A stretch of DNA of 64,000 nucleotides from RZYY01 sp036794825 (GTDB taxonomy: Bacteria; Bacteroidota; Bacteroidia; Bacteroidales; 4484-276): assembly GCA_036794825.1 (NCBI GenBank), contig DAIRGA010000012.1:62001-126000 (forward strand). The letters are read 5' to 3'. Both the position numbers and the translations under genes were made by a program. The notes beneath the pieces are model-generated. The model did no database searches. It saw only the letters and a list, made by a program, of their open reading frames with translations, and was not told where the DNA came from. Shown here piece after piece: positions 55,914-64,000 of this stretch; positions within the stretch are counted from its first letter, which is position 1; every line of letters begins with the position of its first letter.

Positions 55914-56558
55914 ATGATTACAATCGAACGACTGGTTTTCAATCCATTTCAGGAAAATACTTATTTCGTGTATGATGAGACCCTGAAATGTGCCATCATC
56001 GACCCGGGTTGCTCCGACAGGTGGGAAAATGATGAGCTGGATAAGTTTGTAAAGTCAAAAGGATTGCAACCAGTTGCTCACCTTTATACCCACTGCCACC
56101 TCGATCATGTGTTCGGAATTGCGCACGTTCACCGGAAGTATGGACTGCTGCCGGTAATGCATCCTGAATCGGTAAAGATCCTGCAAACTGCTCCCGCCCA
56201 GAGCAGGATGTTTGGTGTTGACGCAGAAGAAATCATCGAGCCGGAATCATTTATTAATGAAGGAGATAATATCCAAATCGGCAACTCGGTGCTCGAGGTT
56301 CTTTACACTCCCGGCCACGTTGACGGCCATGTCTGCTTTGTAAGCCACGAAGGGCGATTTGTGATTGCCGGCGACGTGCTGTTCAACGGCAGCATTGGTC
56401 GCACCGACCTCCCCACAGGCGATTTCGACATGCTGGCCGAAAACATCCGCCAGAAACTCTACACCCTCCCCGCCGACTATCTTGTATATCCCGGCCACGG
56501 CCCTCACACCACCATCGGCCATGAGATGAATACCAATCCGTTTGTGAGGGCGATTTAG
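55914..56558 (+). CDS. Metallo-beta-lactamase-fold hydrolase (glyoxalase II-like)
   Basis: ATG 55914 (MITIERLVFNPFQENTYFV) is used; the longer frame begins upstream of the likely promoter. The product is 214 aa. It has the metal motif THCHLDHVFG (HxHxDH), TPGHVDGHVCF, the GDVLFNGSIGRTDLP block and a C-terminal PGHGPHTTIG. This is the compact YcbL/glyoxalase II-like type, which hydrolyses thioesters or related metabolites. Exact substrate unknown. Confidence 0.9.
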   Translation: MITIERLVFNPFQENTYFVYDETLKCAIIDPGCSDRWENDELDKFVKSKGLQPVAHLYTHCHLDHVFGIAHVHRKYGLLPVMHPESVKILQTAPAQSRMFGVDAEEIIEPESFINEGDNIQIGNSVLEVLYTPGHVDGHVCFVSHEGRFVIAGDVLFNGSIGRTDLPTGDFDMLAENIRQKLYTLPADYLVYPGHGPHTTIGHEMNTNPFVRAI

Positions 56559-56589
56559 ATTTGGTCAAAATCAGCCTGATAATAATAGG

Positions 56590-56753
56590 TGAGTTCGGTC
56601 TAAAATGCCCCCAAACTGCTGATTTTTATCCTTTTTACCCCTTACCCTTCCAAAGGAATCCTTACGGAAAATGGGAGAACGCTAAAAATCAGCAGTTTGG
56701 AAAAGTCCCCATTTGGGGATTTAGGGGCAAATGGGCTTTTTAGACTGAACTCA
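56590..56753 (+). repeat. Structured repeat family B, copy 2
   Basis: This 164-bp element starts 31 bp after the MBL gene. The ends form a 21-bp inverted repeat (56590-56610 with 56733-56753, two mismatches). AAACTGCTGATTTTT pairs perfectly with AAAAATCAGCAGTTT, as in copy 1, and the CCCATTTG/CAAATGGG hairpin follows. Compared with copy 1, the first hairpin loop is longer, while the last ~55 bases are nearly identical. ATAGGTGA occurs at both edges (56585-56592 and 56753-56760), a possible target duplication. Confidence 0.8.
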
Positions 56754-56756
56754 TAG

Positions 56757-57161
56757 GTGATTTCTTTGATGGCATTTACTCATCAAATCAAAAGAGTGAT
56801 GCTGTTTTTTTATCACCACATCAGGCACAATAGAAGATCTGAAAACTTGATTTCACCATCATTAAATGCAACAAGGTTTCTACCCGGAGAAACAAGCTAT
56901 TCTGGAGAATGATCTCAAGACAAAAAGTAAGCAATCAGCCATCAGAAGTTTCACACCTCAGGTTGAGGGTGGATGCCATGAAAAATACCTTTTACTGTTT
57001 TGTCCTGATCGTGGCTCCTTTTTCTTGAAAAGTTAAATCATTATTAATCAGTTATTTAAAAATTGCTTCCATAGTTAAATTATCAAAAAAACAGGTTATT
57101 CAAAACAATTTTAAATAATTTCGCCAACGGTTAATTAAACAGCATTTAAGCATCAGAAACC
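56757..57161. other. Gap between repeat B and the hypothetical gene
   Basis: This is a 405-base AT-rich stretch. A 56-codon plus-strand frame (56866-57036) with an ATG is present, but it has no recognised motif or ribosome-binding context. No RNA gene, promoter with both elements or terminator was recognised. Confidence 0.4.
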
Positions 57162-57872
57162 ATGAACAACATTAAAATCTTTGAAACTTTAGGATATATT
57201 ACGAAAAAAGAGAGACTGGCCTCCATCGAGCACGACACTGATAATGCGCTGGTACTCGAAACACGTGAGCCGTATCCGGGCTATCACGGCACAAACGTTC
57301 CCCCAAAGTTGATCCCGCTATCCATTTTTCTGGTTACCGACAAAAAATATTCGGGTGAACAGGTCATTAGATCCACCATGGCAGTGAAAAAACACTATCC
57401 CGATCATTTCGACGCCACGCCTGGTATGGTGATGCTGCGTAACAACCTGGCTCCGTGCATCAGGATCAAGGATATGGCCTCCTATCACGACATTCAAAGC
57501 CTCATCATTGCTTATCGTAAGGCAGGAATTGACTTCATGAAGGACAAGATTCTTGAACCATTTGATGGATTGATCAGGATCAGAAAGTACTTCATTCTCA
57601 ATATTTTGGGTGATGGATTCTATAGTGATGTTGACAATCCCTCTATGGCTTATTTTGAAATCCCGGGGCTGATTTCCTGGGATATGTTCGAGGAAATTAC
57701 TTACGGACTCAAGCCAAACGTAGAATACAACAATTTCGATGCTGCGCTTGGGGTCTTCTTCACCCCAAAAGGCATAATTGACAACATCCGGATCTTTCAT
57801 CCTGAAATAAATATTAATGAAGTGATGTATCTGCGCGACAAATACTTAGAAGAGATTAACCGGCGAATCTGA
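57162..57872 (+). CDS. Conserved-looking hypothetical protein
   Basis: The 236-aa soluble protein has no signal peptide or membrane helix. It is not recognised as a known family. It is alpha/beta in character, with one Cys in LAPCIRIKDM, several short charged helices and an Arg-rich end (EEINRRI). It precedes sufS on the same strand with a 113-base gap, so a shared function is possible but unproven. The coding assignment rests on length, ATG start and protein-like composition. Confidence 0.7.
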   Translation: MNNIKIFETLGYITKKERLASIEHDTDNALVLETREPYPGYHGTNVPPKLIPLSIFLVTDKKYSGEQVIRSTMAVKKHYPDHFDATPGMVMLRNNLAPCIRIKDMASYHDIQSLIIAYRKAGIDFMKDKILEPFDGLIRIRKYFILNILGDGFYSDVDNPSMAYFEIPGLISWDMFEEITYGLKPNVEYNNFDAALGVFFTPKGIIDNIRIFHPEININEVMYLRDKYLEEINRRI

Positions 57873-57985
57873 TTTACGATGCCGGAAGTCCTGCTGCTTG
57901 CGACGGGCGCCTGGTCAACCCATCAGCGATCCATCAGTTCTCAATAATTTACTAATTTGCGCCCCTTTTCTAAAAGGCAGATTTA

Positions 57986-59206
57986 GTGAATAAGAAACTT
58001 CAAGATATAAGAGGTCAGTTTCCGGTACTGGAACGGCAGATCTATGGCAGGCCATTCGCATATTTCGACAATGCTGCCACCACGCAGAAGCCCATGAGGG
58101 TAATTGACCGGCTGAAAAAGTATTACGAATCAGAAAACAGCAACGTTCACCGCGGCGTGCATTTTCTCAGTCAGGAAGCTACCTCAGCCTTTGAGCAGGC
58201 AAGGATCAGAATTTCAGGATTTATAAATGCCGCATCGCCTTCCGAAATCATCTTTACCAAAGGCACCACCGAATCCATCAACCTGGTGGCCAATGCTTAT
58301 GGCAATAAATTTCTCGGCAAAGACGACGAAATCCTGATCACCTGGATGGAACATCACAGCAATATTGTGCCCTGGCAGTTGCTTTGCGAACGAACGGGCA
58401 CCAGGCTAAAAGTTTGTCCGGTGACGCGGTCGGGTGAGCTGATCGCGGAGACTTTTGAACAGTTGCTCAGCGAGCGTACAAAGCTGGTTGCGTTTACCCA
58501 TGTATCCAACGCCCTCGGAACTATCAACCCGGTAAAAGAAATCATTGCCAAAGTCCGAAAAACAGGCGCTGTTGTATTACTCGACGGTGCGCAGGCAGTT
58601 TCGCACATGGAGGTAGACGTCAGGGATCTGGATTGCGATTTTTATTGCTTTTCGGGTCACAAGATGTATGGCCCAATGGGGATTGGTGTGCTTTACGGAA
58701 AAGAGACATTGCTCGAAAAAATGGAACCTTACCAGGGTGGAGGTGAGATGATCGCGACCGTAACTTTCGAAAAAACCACCTACAACCAGTTACCTTTTAA
58801 GTTCGAAGCCGGAACACCTAATGTATCCGGGGTGCTGGGGCTGGAAGCTGCATTGACATTTATCGAAGAAACCGGATTCGAATTCATTAAAAATCAGGAA
58901 GATGACCTGCTGAATTATGGAACTGGAAGCCTCAGCGAAATAGAGGGAATTTTGTTCTACGGCCAGGCAAGAAGCAAAGCCGGAGTAATTTCATTCAATA
59001 TCGAAGGGATTCACCCGTATGATATCGGCACACTAATGGACAAAATGGGTGTTGCGGTGCGTACTGGTCATCTTTGCACTCAACCATTGGTGGATTTCTT
59101 TGGAATCCAGGGCTTTATCCGGGCATCATTCGCCGTTTACAATACGCGCAGTGAAATTGATTTGCTCTGCGAAGCAATCAAAAAGTCGCGGGATATGTTA
59201 TTGTAA
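57986..59206 (+). CDS. sufS: Cysteine desulfurase SufS
   Basis: The start is GTG 57986; the 406-aa protein is of normal SufS length. Its opening FDNAATTQKP is the family signature. HHSNIVPWQ is the PLP-contacting region, Lys226 in SGHKMYGP is the PLP lysine and Cys364 in RTGHLCTQP is the persulfide-forming residue, both in the group II (SufS) context. It takes sulfur from cysteine for Fe-S cluster assembly. sufE overlaps its stop by one base. sufBCD are not in this window. Confidence 0.95.
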   Translation: MNKKLQDIRGQFPVLERQIYGRPFAYFDNAATTQKPMRVIDRLKKYYESENSNVHRGVHFLSQEATSAFEQARIRISGFINAASPSEIIFTKGTTESINLVANAYGNKFLGKDDEILITWMEHHSNIVPWQLLCERTGTRLKVCPVTRSGELIAETFEQLLSERTKLVAFTHVSNALGTINPVKEIIAKVRKTGAVVLLDGAQAVSHMEVDVRDLDCDFYCFSGHKMYGPMGIGVLYGKETLLEKMEPYQGGGEMIATVTFEKTTYNQLPFKFEAGTPNVSGVLGLEAALTFIEETGFEFIKNQEDDLLNYGTGSLSEIEGILFYGQARSKAGVISFNIEGIHPYDIGTLMDKMGVAVRTGHLCTQPLVDFFGIQGFIRASFAVYNTRSEIDLLCEAIKKSRDMLL

Positions 59207-59667
59207 TGATTAAAAATTTGACAATGAATGCAATAGAAGAAAAAGGATTACAACTTGTCGGTGAATTTAGCCTCTTTGGCGACTGGCTCGAAAAGTACAA
59301 TTACCTGATCGAAATGGGTAAAGATTTGCCTATAATTGACCCGAAATACAAAATCAAAAACAACCTCATCACCGGCTGCCAGTCGAATGTGTGGCTGCAT
59401 GCCGAGTTCAGGGATGGCCGCGTCTATTTTACCGCCGACAGTGATGCAGTGATTACCAAAGGCATCGTAAACCTGCTGATAAAAGCGCTTTCGGGAGCAA
59501 CGCCGGAGGAGATCATCAACGCTAATCTCGGGTTTATTGATGAGATCGGGCTGAAGGAACATCTTTCGCCAACAAGGTCTAATGGACTGGTTTCGATGAT
59601 AAAACAAATGAAACTATATGCACTTGTTTTTAAAACCAAAACTGAAGCGAAGGAGGAGCAGGCATGA
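59206..59667 (+). CDS. sufE: SufE sulfur acceptor
   Basis: The 153-aa protein has the SufE signature TGCQSNVWL with the sulfur-accepting Cys58. It accepts persulfide from SufS and stimulates it. Translation may begin at ATG 59206, overlapping the sufS stop, or at ATG 59224 (MNAIEEKG); the second fits the family start slightly better. The stop overlaps sufT by 4 nt, suggesting coupled translation. Confidence 0.93.
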   Translation: MIKNLTMNAIEEKGLQLVGEFSLFGDWLEKYNYLIEMGKDLPIIDPKYKIKNNLITGCQSNVWLHAEFRDGRVYFTADSDAVITKGIVNLLIKALSGATPEEIINANLGFIDEIGLKEHLSPTRSNGLVSMIKQMKLYALVFKTKTEAKEEQA

Positions 59668-59987
59668 GTGAAATGACACACAAAAATGAGATCAGAGAGC
59701 ATATCATCGAGCAACTCAGGACGATTTTTGATCCTGAAATTCCAGTGAATATCTATGAACTTGGTCTCATTTACGAAATCAATATTTCGGATGATAACCG
59801 GGTTCATGTGCTGATGACGCTAACCTCGCCCAATTGTCCGGCAGCCGAGAGTTTGCCGATGGAGGTCAACATGAAGGTTCTGGGAGTAAAGGGCGTGACC
59901 GGCGTTGATGTGGAACTCACTTTCGAGCCACCCTGGGACGAGGATATGCTATCGGACGAGGCAAAACTGGAGTTGGGAATGTTTTAA
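59664..59987 (+). CDS. sufT: SufT-like MIP18/DUF59 Fe-S maturation protein
   Basis: The 107-aa protein matches the MIP18/DUF59 family: DPEIPVNIYELGLIYEI at the start, the Cys-bearing loop TSPNCPAAESLP and the end EPPWDEDMLS. Members help insert or mature Fe-S clusters; the same family includes PaaD, but the suf context supports SufT. The ATG overlaps the sufE stop. Confidence 0.9.
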   Translation: MSEMTHKNEIREHIIEQLRTIFDPEIPVNIYELGLIYEINISDDNRVHVLMTLTSPNCPAAESLPMEVNMKVLGVKGVTGVDVELTFEPPWDEDMLSDEAKLELGMF

Positions 59988-60097
59988 ATGAAAATCCGCG
60001 GATGTTTCCGATGACTGATTATAGTCCTGATAAACAGAAACATAAAGAGTTGTTTTATTGAAATTGCCTGCTTTTAGAACAATTTTGAAGTTGAATT

Positions 60098-62023
60098 ATG
60101 GATGAAAAATCCCCGAAATATTTACCCATCATCAATTCCCCGGCTGACCTGAAAAAGCTGGAGGATTCATCACTTCCAGCGGTTTGTGAGGAATTGAGGG
60201 AATTTATTATTGATGCCGTTTCTTGCAATCCGGCTCACCTCGGCGCAAGCCTCGGCGTGGTGGAGCTCACGGTATCGCTGCATTATGTGTTCAACGCTCC
60301 CGATGATAAAATCATATGGGATGTTGGCCACCAGGCCTATGGCCACAAGATTCTTACCGGCAGGCGCGATGTTTTCCATTCCAATCGTAAACAGCATGGC
60401 ATCAGTGGATTTCCAAAAATGTCAGAAAGCGAATACGATGCATTCGGGGTGGGGCACTCTTCCACTTCGATATCTGCAGCATTGGGAATGGCTGTTGCAG
60501 CCCGGATGAGAGGCATTAACGACCGGCATCATATTGCTGTGATCGGCGACGGCGCCATGACCGGTGGTATGGCCATCGAAGCCCTGAATAATGCCGGCGT
60601 AAACAATCCTAATTTGCTCATCATCCTGAACGACAACGGAATTGCCATTGATAAAAACGTTGGTGCAATAAAGGATTACCTGGCCAACATTGTGACATCG
60701 AAGACTTATAACCGGCTGAAAGACAAAGTTTGGCGGTTGCTCGGCGGTGGAACGAAATACGGCGCTAACACCCGCGCCATTGTAAAGCAGGTGGGAAACG
60801 CGGTAAAAGGCAGCATCCTCGGACGAAGCAATCTTTTCGAAGCGTTCAATTTCCGCTATTTTGGACCGGTGGATGGAAATGATGTCCTGCGTTTGACCAA
60901 GTTGCTGCGCGACATAAAGAATATTCCCGGCCCAAAGTTGCTGCATATCATCACAACCAAAGGAAAGGGGCTGGAAATCGCTGAAAAACAACCGGTTATA
61001 TACCATGCTCCGCCATCTACCTTCAACAAGAAAACGGGTGAACTCACTGAAACCGAACCCTGCGATCATGTTCAGCCCCCAAAATATCAGGTGGTTTTTG
61101 GCAAAACCATGATCGAGCTGGCCGAACTGAATCCAAAAATCATCGGAATCACTCCGGCAATGCCCAGCGGTTGTTCACTCGATATGATGATGAACAAAAT
61201 GCCGCACCGCACTTTTGATGTCGGAATTGCAGAGCAGCACGCCGTTACGTTTGCCGCCGGAATGGCTGCCGAAGGATTTTTACCGTTCTGCAACATCTAC
61301 TCCACCTTCATGCAGCGTGCTTACGACCAGGTGATCCATGATGTGGCGTTACAAAATTTAAATGTCGTTTTCTGCCTCGACCGTGCCGGGCTTGTTGGCG
61401 AGGATGGCCCCACACATCATGGCGCTTTCGACCTGGCCTATCTGCGCACAGTGCCGGGTATGACCATTTGTGCTCCGATGAACGAGCAGGAGCTGCGAAA
61501 TATGATGTTCACCGCTCAGCTGAAAGATAAAGGTCCGTTTGCCATCAGGTATCCTAAAGGCAGAGGAACCATACCAAAATGGAAAACCCCGTTCGAAGAA
61601 CTTGAAGTGGGTAAAGGACGCATACTCCGGCAGGGTAAAGACCTTGCCATAATCTCCATAGGACATATTGGTAATGAGGTTGTTAAAGCTATCAACGTGC
61701 TCCAAAAAGAGGGGCTATCTGCATTTCATGCAGATATCAGATTTTTAAAACCATTGGATAAATCCCTGCTTATCAGTGTTTTTCAAAATTTCGAAAATAT
61801 CATAACTGTCGAAGATGGTGTTATCACAGGCGGGCTGGGTTCTGCAGTGCTCGAACTGATGAATGATGAAGGATACCATCGTAAAGTGATAAGGCTTGGT
61901 ATTCCTGACCGTTTCATCGAACATGGAGACCGGCAACAGCTCTGGAAAGACTGTGGCTATGATGAAACTGGAATTTGCAGTGCTGCACGTATTCTTGCCG
62001 GAAAACAAATAATTTCAGTATGA
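60098..62023 (+). CDS. dxs: 1-Deoxy-D-xylulose-5-phosphate synthase
   Basis: The 641-aa thiamine-diphosphate enzyme is of normal length. DVGHQAYGHKILTGRR opens the ThDP domain, GDGAMTGGMAIEALN is the ThDP/Mg2+ motif, DVGIAEQHAVTFAAGMA is the transketolase core with the catalytic Glu, and DGPTHHGAFDL is the DXS-specific His region. It condenses pyruvate with glyceraldehyde-3-phosphate, the first step of the MEP isoprenoid pathway. Its stop overlaps the next gene by 4 nt. Confidence 0.96.
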   Translation: MDEKSPKYLPIINSPADLKKLEDSSLPAVCEELREFIIDAVSCNPAHLGASLGVVELTVSLHYVFNAPDDKIIWDVGHQAYGHKILTGRRDVFHSNRKQHGISGFPKMSESEYDAFGVGHSSTSISAALGMAVAARMRGINDRHHIAVIGDGAMTGGMAIEALNNAGVNNPNLLIILNDNGIAIDKNVGAIKDYLANIVTSKTYNRLKDKVWRLLGGGTKYGANTRAIVKQVGNAVKGSILGRSNLFEAFNFRYFGPVDGNDVLRLTKLLRDIKNIPGPKLLHIITTKGKGLEIAEKQPVIYHAPPSTFNKKTGELTETEPCDHVQPPKYQVVFGKTMIELAELNPKIIGITPAMPSGCSLDMMMNKMPHRTFDVGIAEQHAVTFAAGMAAEGFLPFCNIYSTFMQRAYDQVIHDVALQNLNVVFCLDRAGLVGEDGPTHHGAFDLAYLRTVPGMTICAPMNEQELRNMMFTAQLKDKGPFAIRYPKGRGTIPKWKTPFEELEVGKGRILRQGKDLAIISIGHIGNEVVKAINVLQKEGLSAFHADIRFLKPLDKSLLISVFQNFENIITVEDGVITGGLGSAVLELMNDEGYHRKVIRLGIPDRFIEHGDRQQLWKDCGYDETGICSAARILAGKQIISV

Positions 62024-62805
62024 GCTGGTTCGAGATAATTTCCCTCACAATTTCAGGGTTGTTGGCCGGATTTGTAAATACGCTTGCCGGCGGTGGTTCG
62101 ATTGTCTCTTTCTCGGTGCTTATCATGCTCGGTTTGCCCCCGGCGGTAGCCAACGGCACCAACCGTATCAATGTCCTAATCCAGACCATTACCGCCACTT
62201 CAAGTTTCAAACACCAAAAAGTACTTGACACACGCAAGGCGCTTTGGCTGGGTATTCCGGCGATGCTTGGCTCCATTGCCGGCGCATGGATTGCCGCCGA
62301 CATCAATCAGATCATCTTCGAAAGAGCAGTGGGTGTGATTTTGCTCCTCATGCTGGTTTTCATTCTTTACAACCCAGATGCATGGGTCAAAGGACGAAAA
62401 GACCTGGTTGAAGCCAAAGTAAACTGGAAACAGATTGTCATTTTTTTCCTTATCGGTGTGTATGGTGGCTTTATCCAAATCGGGGTTGGCTATTTTCTGC
62501 TGGCAGGAATTGTACTCAGCGCCGGCTACGAACTGGTGAAAGCCAATGCCATAAAAGTATTGATAGTACTGCTTTACACACCGTTCGCTCTGGTAGTTTT
62601 CCTGATTAATGACCAAATCCACTGGGCTTACGGGCTGATGATGACTTTCGGAACGGTAGCAGGTTCATACCTCGCCGCCCGCATGGCAGTAAAAAAAGGA
62701 GCAAAATTCGTCCAGTGGATAATGATAATCTTCATCCTGGTCACAACCGCCGACCTCTTTGGATTGGTTGACATAAAAGGTATCATTTTACAACTAAATC
62801 AATAG
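62020..62805 (+). CDS. TauE/SafE-family permease
   Basis: ATG 62020 (MSWFEIISLTISGLLAGFVNTLAGGG, shown here only in part: GLLAGFVNTLAGGGS) is preferred over the longer frame; the product is 261 aa. It has about seven or eight hydrophobic helices and the family motif GFVNTLAGGGSIV near the N-terminus. It would export sulfite, sulfoacetate or another small anion. The start overlaps dxs (ATGA) and the asparaginase gene follows after 2 nt, so the three are likely one transcript. Confidence 0.88.
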   Translation: MSWFEIISLTISGLLAGFVNTLAGGGSIVSFSVLIMLGLPPAVANGTNRINVLIQTITATSSFKHQKVLDTRKALWLGIPAMLGSIAGAWIAADINQIIFERAVGVILLLMLVFILYNPDAWVKGRKDLVEAKVNWKQIVIFFLIGVYGGFIQIGVGYFLLAGIVLSAGYELVKANAIKVLIVLLYTPFALVVFLINDQIHWAYGLMMTFGTVAGSYLAARMAVKKGAKFVQWIMIIFILVTTADLFGLVDIKGIILQLNQ

Positions 62806-62807
62806 CT

Positions 62808-63812
62808 ATGAAAAATGCAATCTTACTGCTGACAGCGATGGTTTCGCTGTTCCTGTTTTCGTGTAAAAATCAGGTGAAAGAAGAAAAATCAGAAATCCCG
62901 GCCCGACCTGATTGGGTAATAGTGGTTCATGGCGGGGCAGGCTACATTAACCCTGAAACATTTACCGCTGAGAACGGAGTGCTGCACAAAGAACGGCTGA
63001 CTGCTGCGCTGAAAACCGGCGGCGAAATTCTTGAAAGTGGCGGTTCAGCGCTCGATGCGGTGGAAGCGGCAATCCGGATCATGGAGGATTCTCCCTATTT
63101 CAATGCCGGGCGTGGTGCAGTTTTCAATGCCGATGGAGTAAACGAACTGGATGCCTCCTTCATGGATGGCAAGTCTGGGAAAGCTGGCGCTGTGGCCAAT
63201 GTCACCGTAATAAAAAATCCGATTTCAGCCGCCCGCAAAGTCATGGAGGAAACCAAACATGTTATGCTGATTAAGCAGGGCGCCGAAAAATTTGCTGCTG
63301 AACAGGGGCTGGAAATCGTTGACCCGTCTTATTTTTTCACCCAGGAAAGCTGGGATGAACATATCAACGAACTGGTCAAACAGGACCAGGCACGAAGGGG
63401 AACCGTGGGTTGCGTAGCTTTGGACAAAAATGGCAATCTCGCTGCCGGCACCTCCACCGGCGGTATGACCAATAAGAAGTTCGGCCGTGTTGGCGACTCC
63501 CCGATCATTGGCGCAGGCACCTTTGCCGATAACAACACCTGCGCGGTTTCTGCCACAGGTCACGGCGAGTTTTTTATTCGCAACGTGGTGGCCTATGACA
63601 TTGCTGCCCGCATGAAATACCTGAACGAACACATTTCCGAAATCGCTGACGACATCATCAACAAAAAACTGAAATCTCTTGGCGCTGGCGGTGGAGTAAT
63701 TGCATTGGACAAAAACGGGAATATCGCCATGCCATTCAACACTTCGAGCATGCACCGCGGATTTATAAAAGCCGGTGAGGAGCCGCAGGTTTTTATTTTT
63801 AAAGATAGATAG
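62808..63812 (+). CDS. Lipoprotein isoaspartyl peptidase/L-asparaginase (Ntn-hydrolase)
   Basis: The 334-aa protein has a lipoprotein signal (LFLFSC, Cys19). VVHGGAGYI opens the Ntn-hydrolase domain, and the autoprocessing site is before Thr199 in ARRGTVGCVAL, the nucleophile that starts the small subunit. AAGTSTGGMTNKKFGR and SATGHGEFF are the substrate-binding regions. It is predicted to be anchored in an outer-facing membrane and to cleave isoaspartyl dipeptides or asparagine in the periplasm. Confidence 0.92.
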   Translation: MKNAILLLTAMVSLFLFSCKNQVKEEKSEIPARPDWVIVVHGGAGYINPETFTAENGVLHKERLTAALKTGGEILESGGSALDAVEAAIRIMEDSPYFNAGRGAVFNADGVNELDASFMDGKSGKAGAVANVTVIKNPISAARKVMEETKHVMLIKQGAEKFAAEQGLEIVDPSYFFTQESWDEHINELVKQDQARRGTVGCVALDKNGNLAAGTSTGGMTNKKFGRVGDSPIIGAGTFADNNTCAVSATGHGEFFIRNVVAYDIAARMKYLNEHISEIADDIINKKLKSLGAGGGVIALDKNGNIAMPFNTSSMHRGFIKAGEEPQVFIFKDR

Positions 63813-63850
63813 AGTCCTGATCGTGGAATTTCTTCAGTTGATGCAACATC

Positions 63851-64000
63851 ATGATTATCAGCTTGATTATCATCCGGTTAAAACAGTTTTACCGCAACCT
63901 GAGTGAAGCCGGACTGGTAAGGAGTGTTTTTCTGCTGCTTGTCGTCCTGCCGCTCGTTTTGTACTTTATTGCCAAAAAAGCCGAAACAAATACTGATGGC
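63851..64000 (+). CDS. Start of a membrane protein (cut by window edge)
   Basis: ATG 63851 opens a frame that stays open to the last base (50 codons). The visible part has a short hydrophobic start (MIISLIIIR), a basic stretch (KQFYRN) and a strong helix (~28-43, VFLLLVVLPLVLYFIA) followed by KKAETN. Family cannot be told from this part. Confidence 0.55.
   Translation, partial: MIISLIIIRLKQFYRNLSEAGLVRSVFLLLVVLPLVLYFIAKKAETNTDG

Noticed and set aside
56866..57036. 56-codon frame after repeat B copy 2
   Set aside because: It has an ATG but no recognisable motif; length is within chance for this AT-rich gap.
59994..60003. ATCCGCGGAT palindrome after sufT
   Set aside because: It is too short for a terminator, has no T run, and a 10-base palindrome is expected by chance in this length of sequence.

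Overview
The window looks like chromosomal DNA of a member of the Bacteroidota, probably a Bacteroidales-like anaerobe or facultative anaerobe. The evidence is gliding/type IX secretion genes (gldD, gldE), several large secreted proteins with the C-terminal type IX secretion (T9SS) sorting domain, a gingipain-like protease, start regions without Shine-Dalgarno sequences, and many copies of the Bacteroidota -7 promoter element TAnnTTTG. A sodium-pumping methylmalonyl-CoA decarboxylase operon and a multihaem cytochrome fit anaerobic or fermentative energy metabolism; the lineage and lifestyle are inference. No rRNA, CRISPR array, phage or complete insertion sequence is visible.

Layout. 1-2.7 kb: the 3' part of a NapC/NirT-like multihaem cytochrome and a secreted DUF2271-PKD protein. 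2.7-5.9 kb: polA, bracketed by two direct copies of a structured 138-bp repeat. 6-8.9 kb: a ROK-family kinase, a glycosyltransferase and tatC. 9-14.4 kb: a glutaryl-CoA dehydrogenase-type enzyme, then methylmalonyl-CoA epimerase and a four-subunit Na+-translocating decarboxylase. 14.5-15.1 kb: udk. 15.2-23.6 kb: two very large hybrid histidine kinases, a CheR, a CheB and a GNAT acetyltransferase, tightly spaced. 23.6-26.4 kb (minus strand): a secreted Kelch protein and a Ppx/GppA phosphatase. 26.5-35.1 kb: tRNA-Val, a small GIY-YIG protein, an M6-like metalloprotease, a small unknown gene, a YbaK/ProX deacylase and a gingipain-like protease. 35.1-39.3 kb (minus strand): arginine decarboxylase, gldD, gldE and ssb. 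39.5-45.2 kb: a TPR histidine kinase, an acidic lipoprotein, a degenerate-looking GT2 protein and a PatB-type lyase. 45.4-50.3 kb: a giant glycoside-hydrolase-like protein with nine PKD domains. 50.3-55.8 kb (minus strand): an amidophosphoribosyltransferase and a three-part outer-membrane protein. 55.9-64 kb: a metallo-beta-lactamase-fold hydrolase, an unknown gene, sufS-sufE-sufT, dxs, a TauE/SafE permease, a lipoprotein asparaginase and the start of a membrane protein.

How it works together. The Na+ decarboxylase operon could turn methylmalonyl-CoA into propionyl-CoA while building a sodium gradient. The PKD, M6, C25 and DUF2271 proteins are secreted or surface proteins; GldD belongs to the gliding/T9SS machinery that exports such cargo. 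The kinase-CheR-CheB block looks like a signalling unit that uses chemotaxis-type methylation enzymes without a visible receptor, CheA or CheW.

The most unusual non-coding signal is a pair of repeat families (A at 2682 and 5772; B at 45240 and 56590). They share a short core and consist of segments that can form alternative, mutually exclusive hairpins. All four copies lie just 3' of plus-strand genes.
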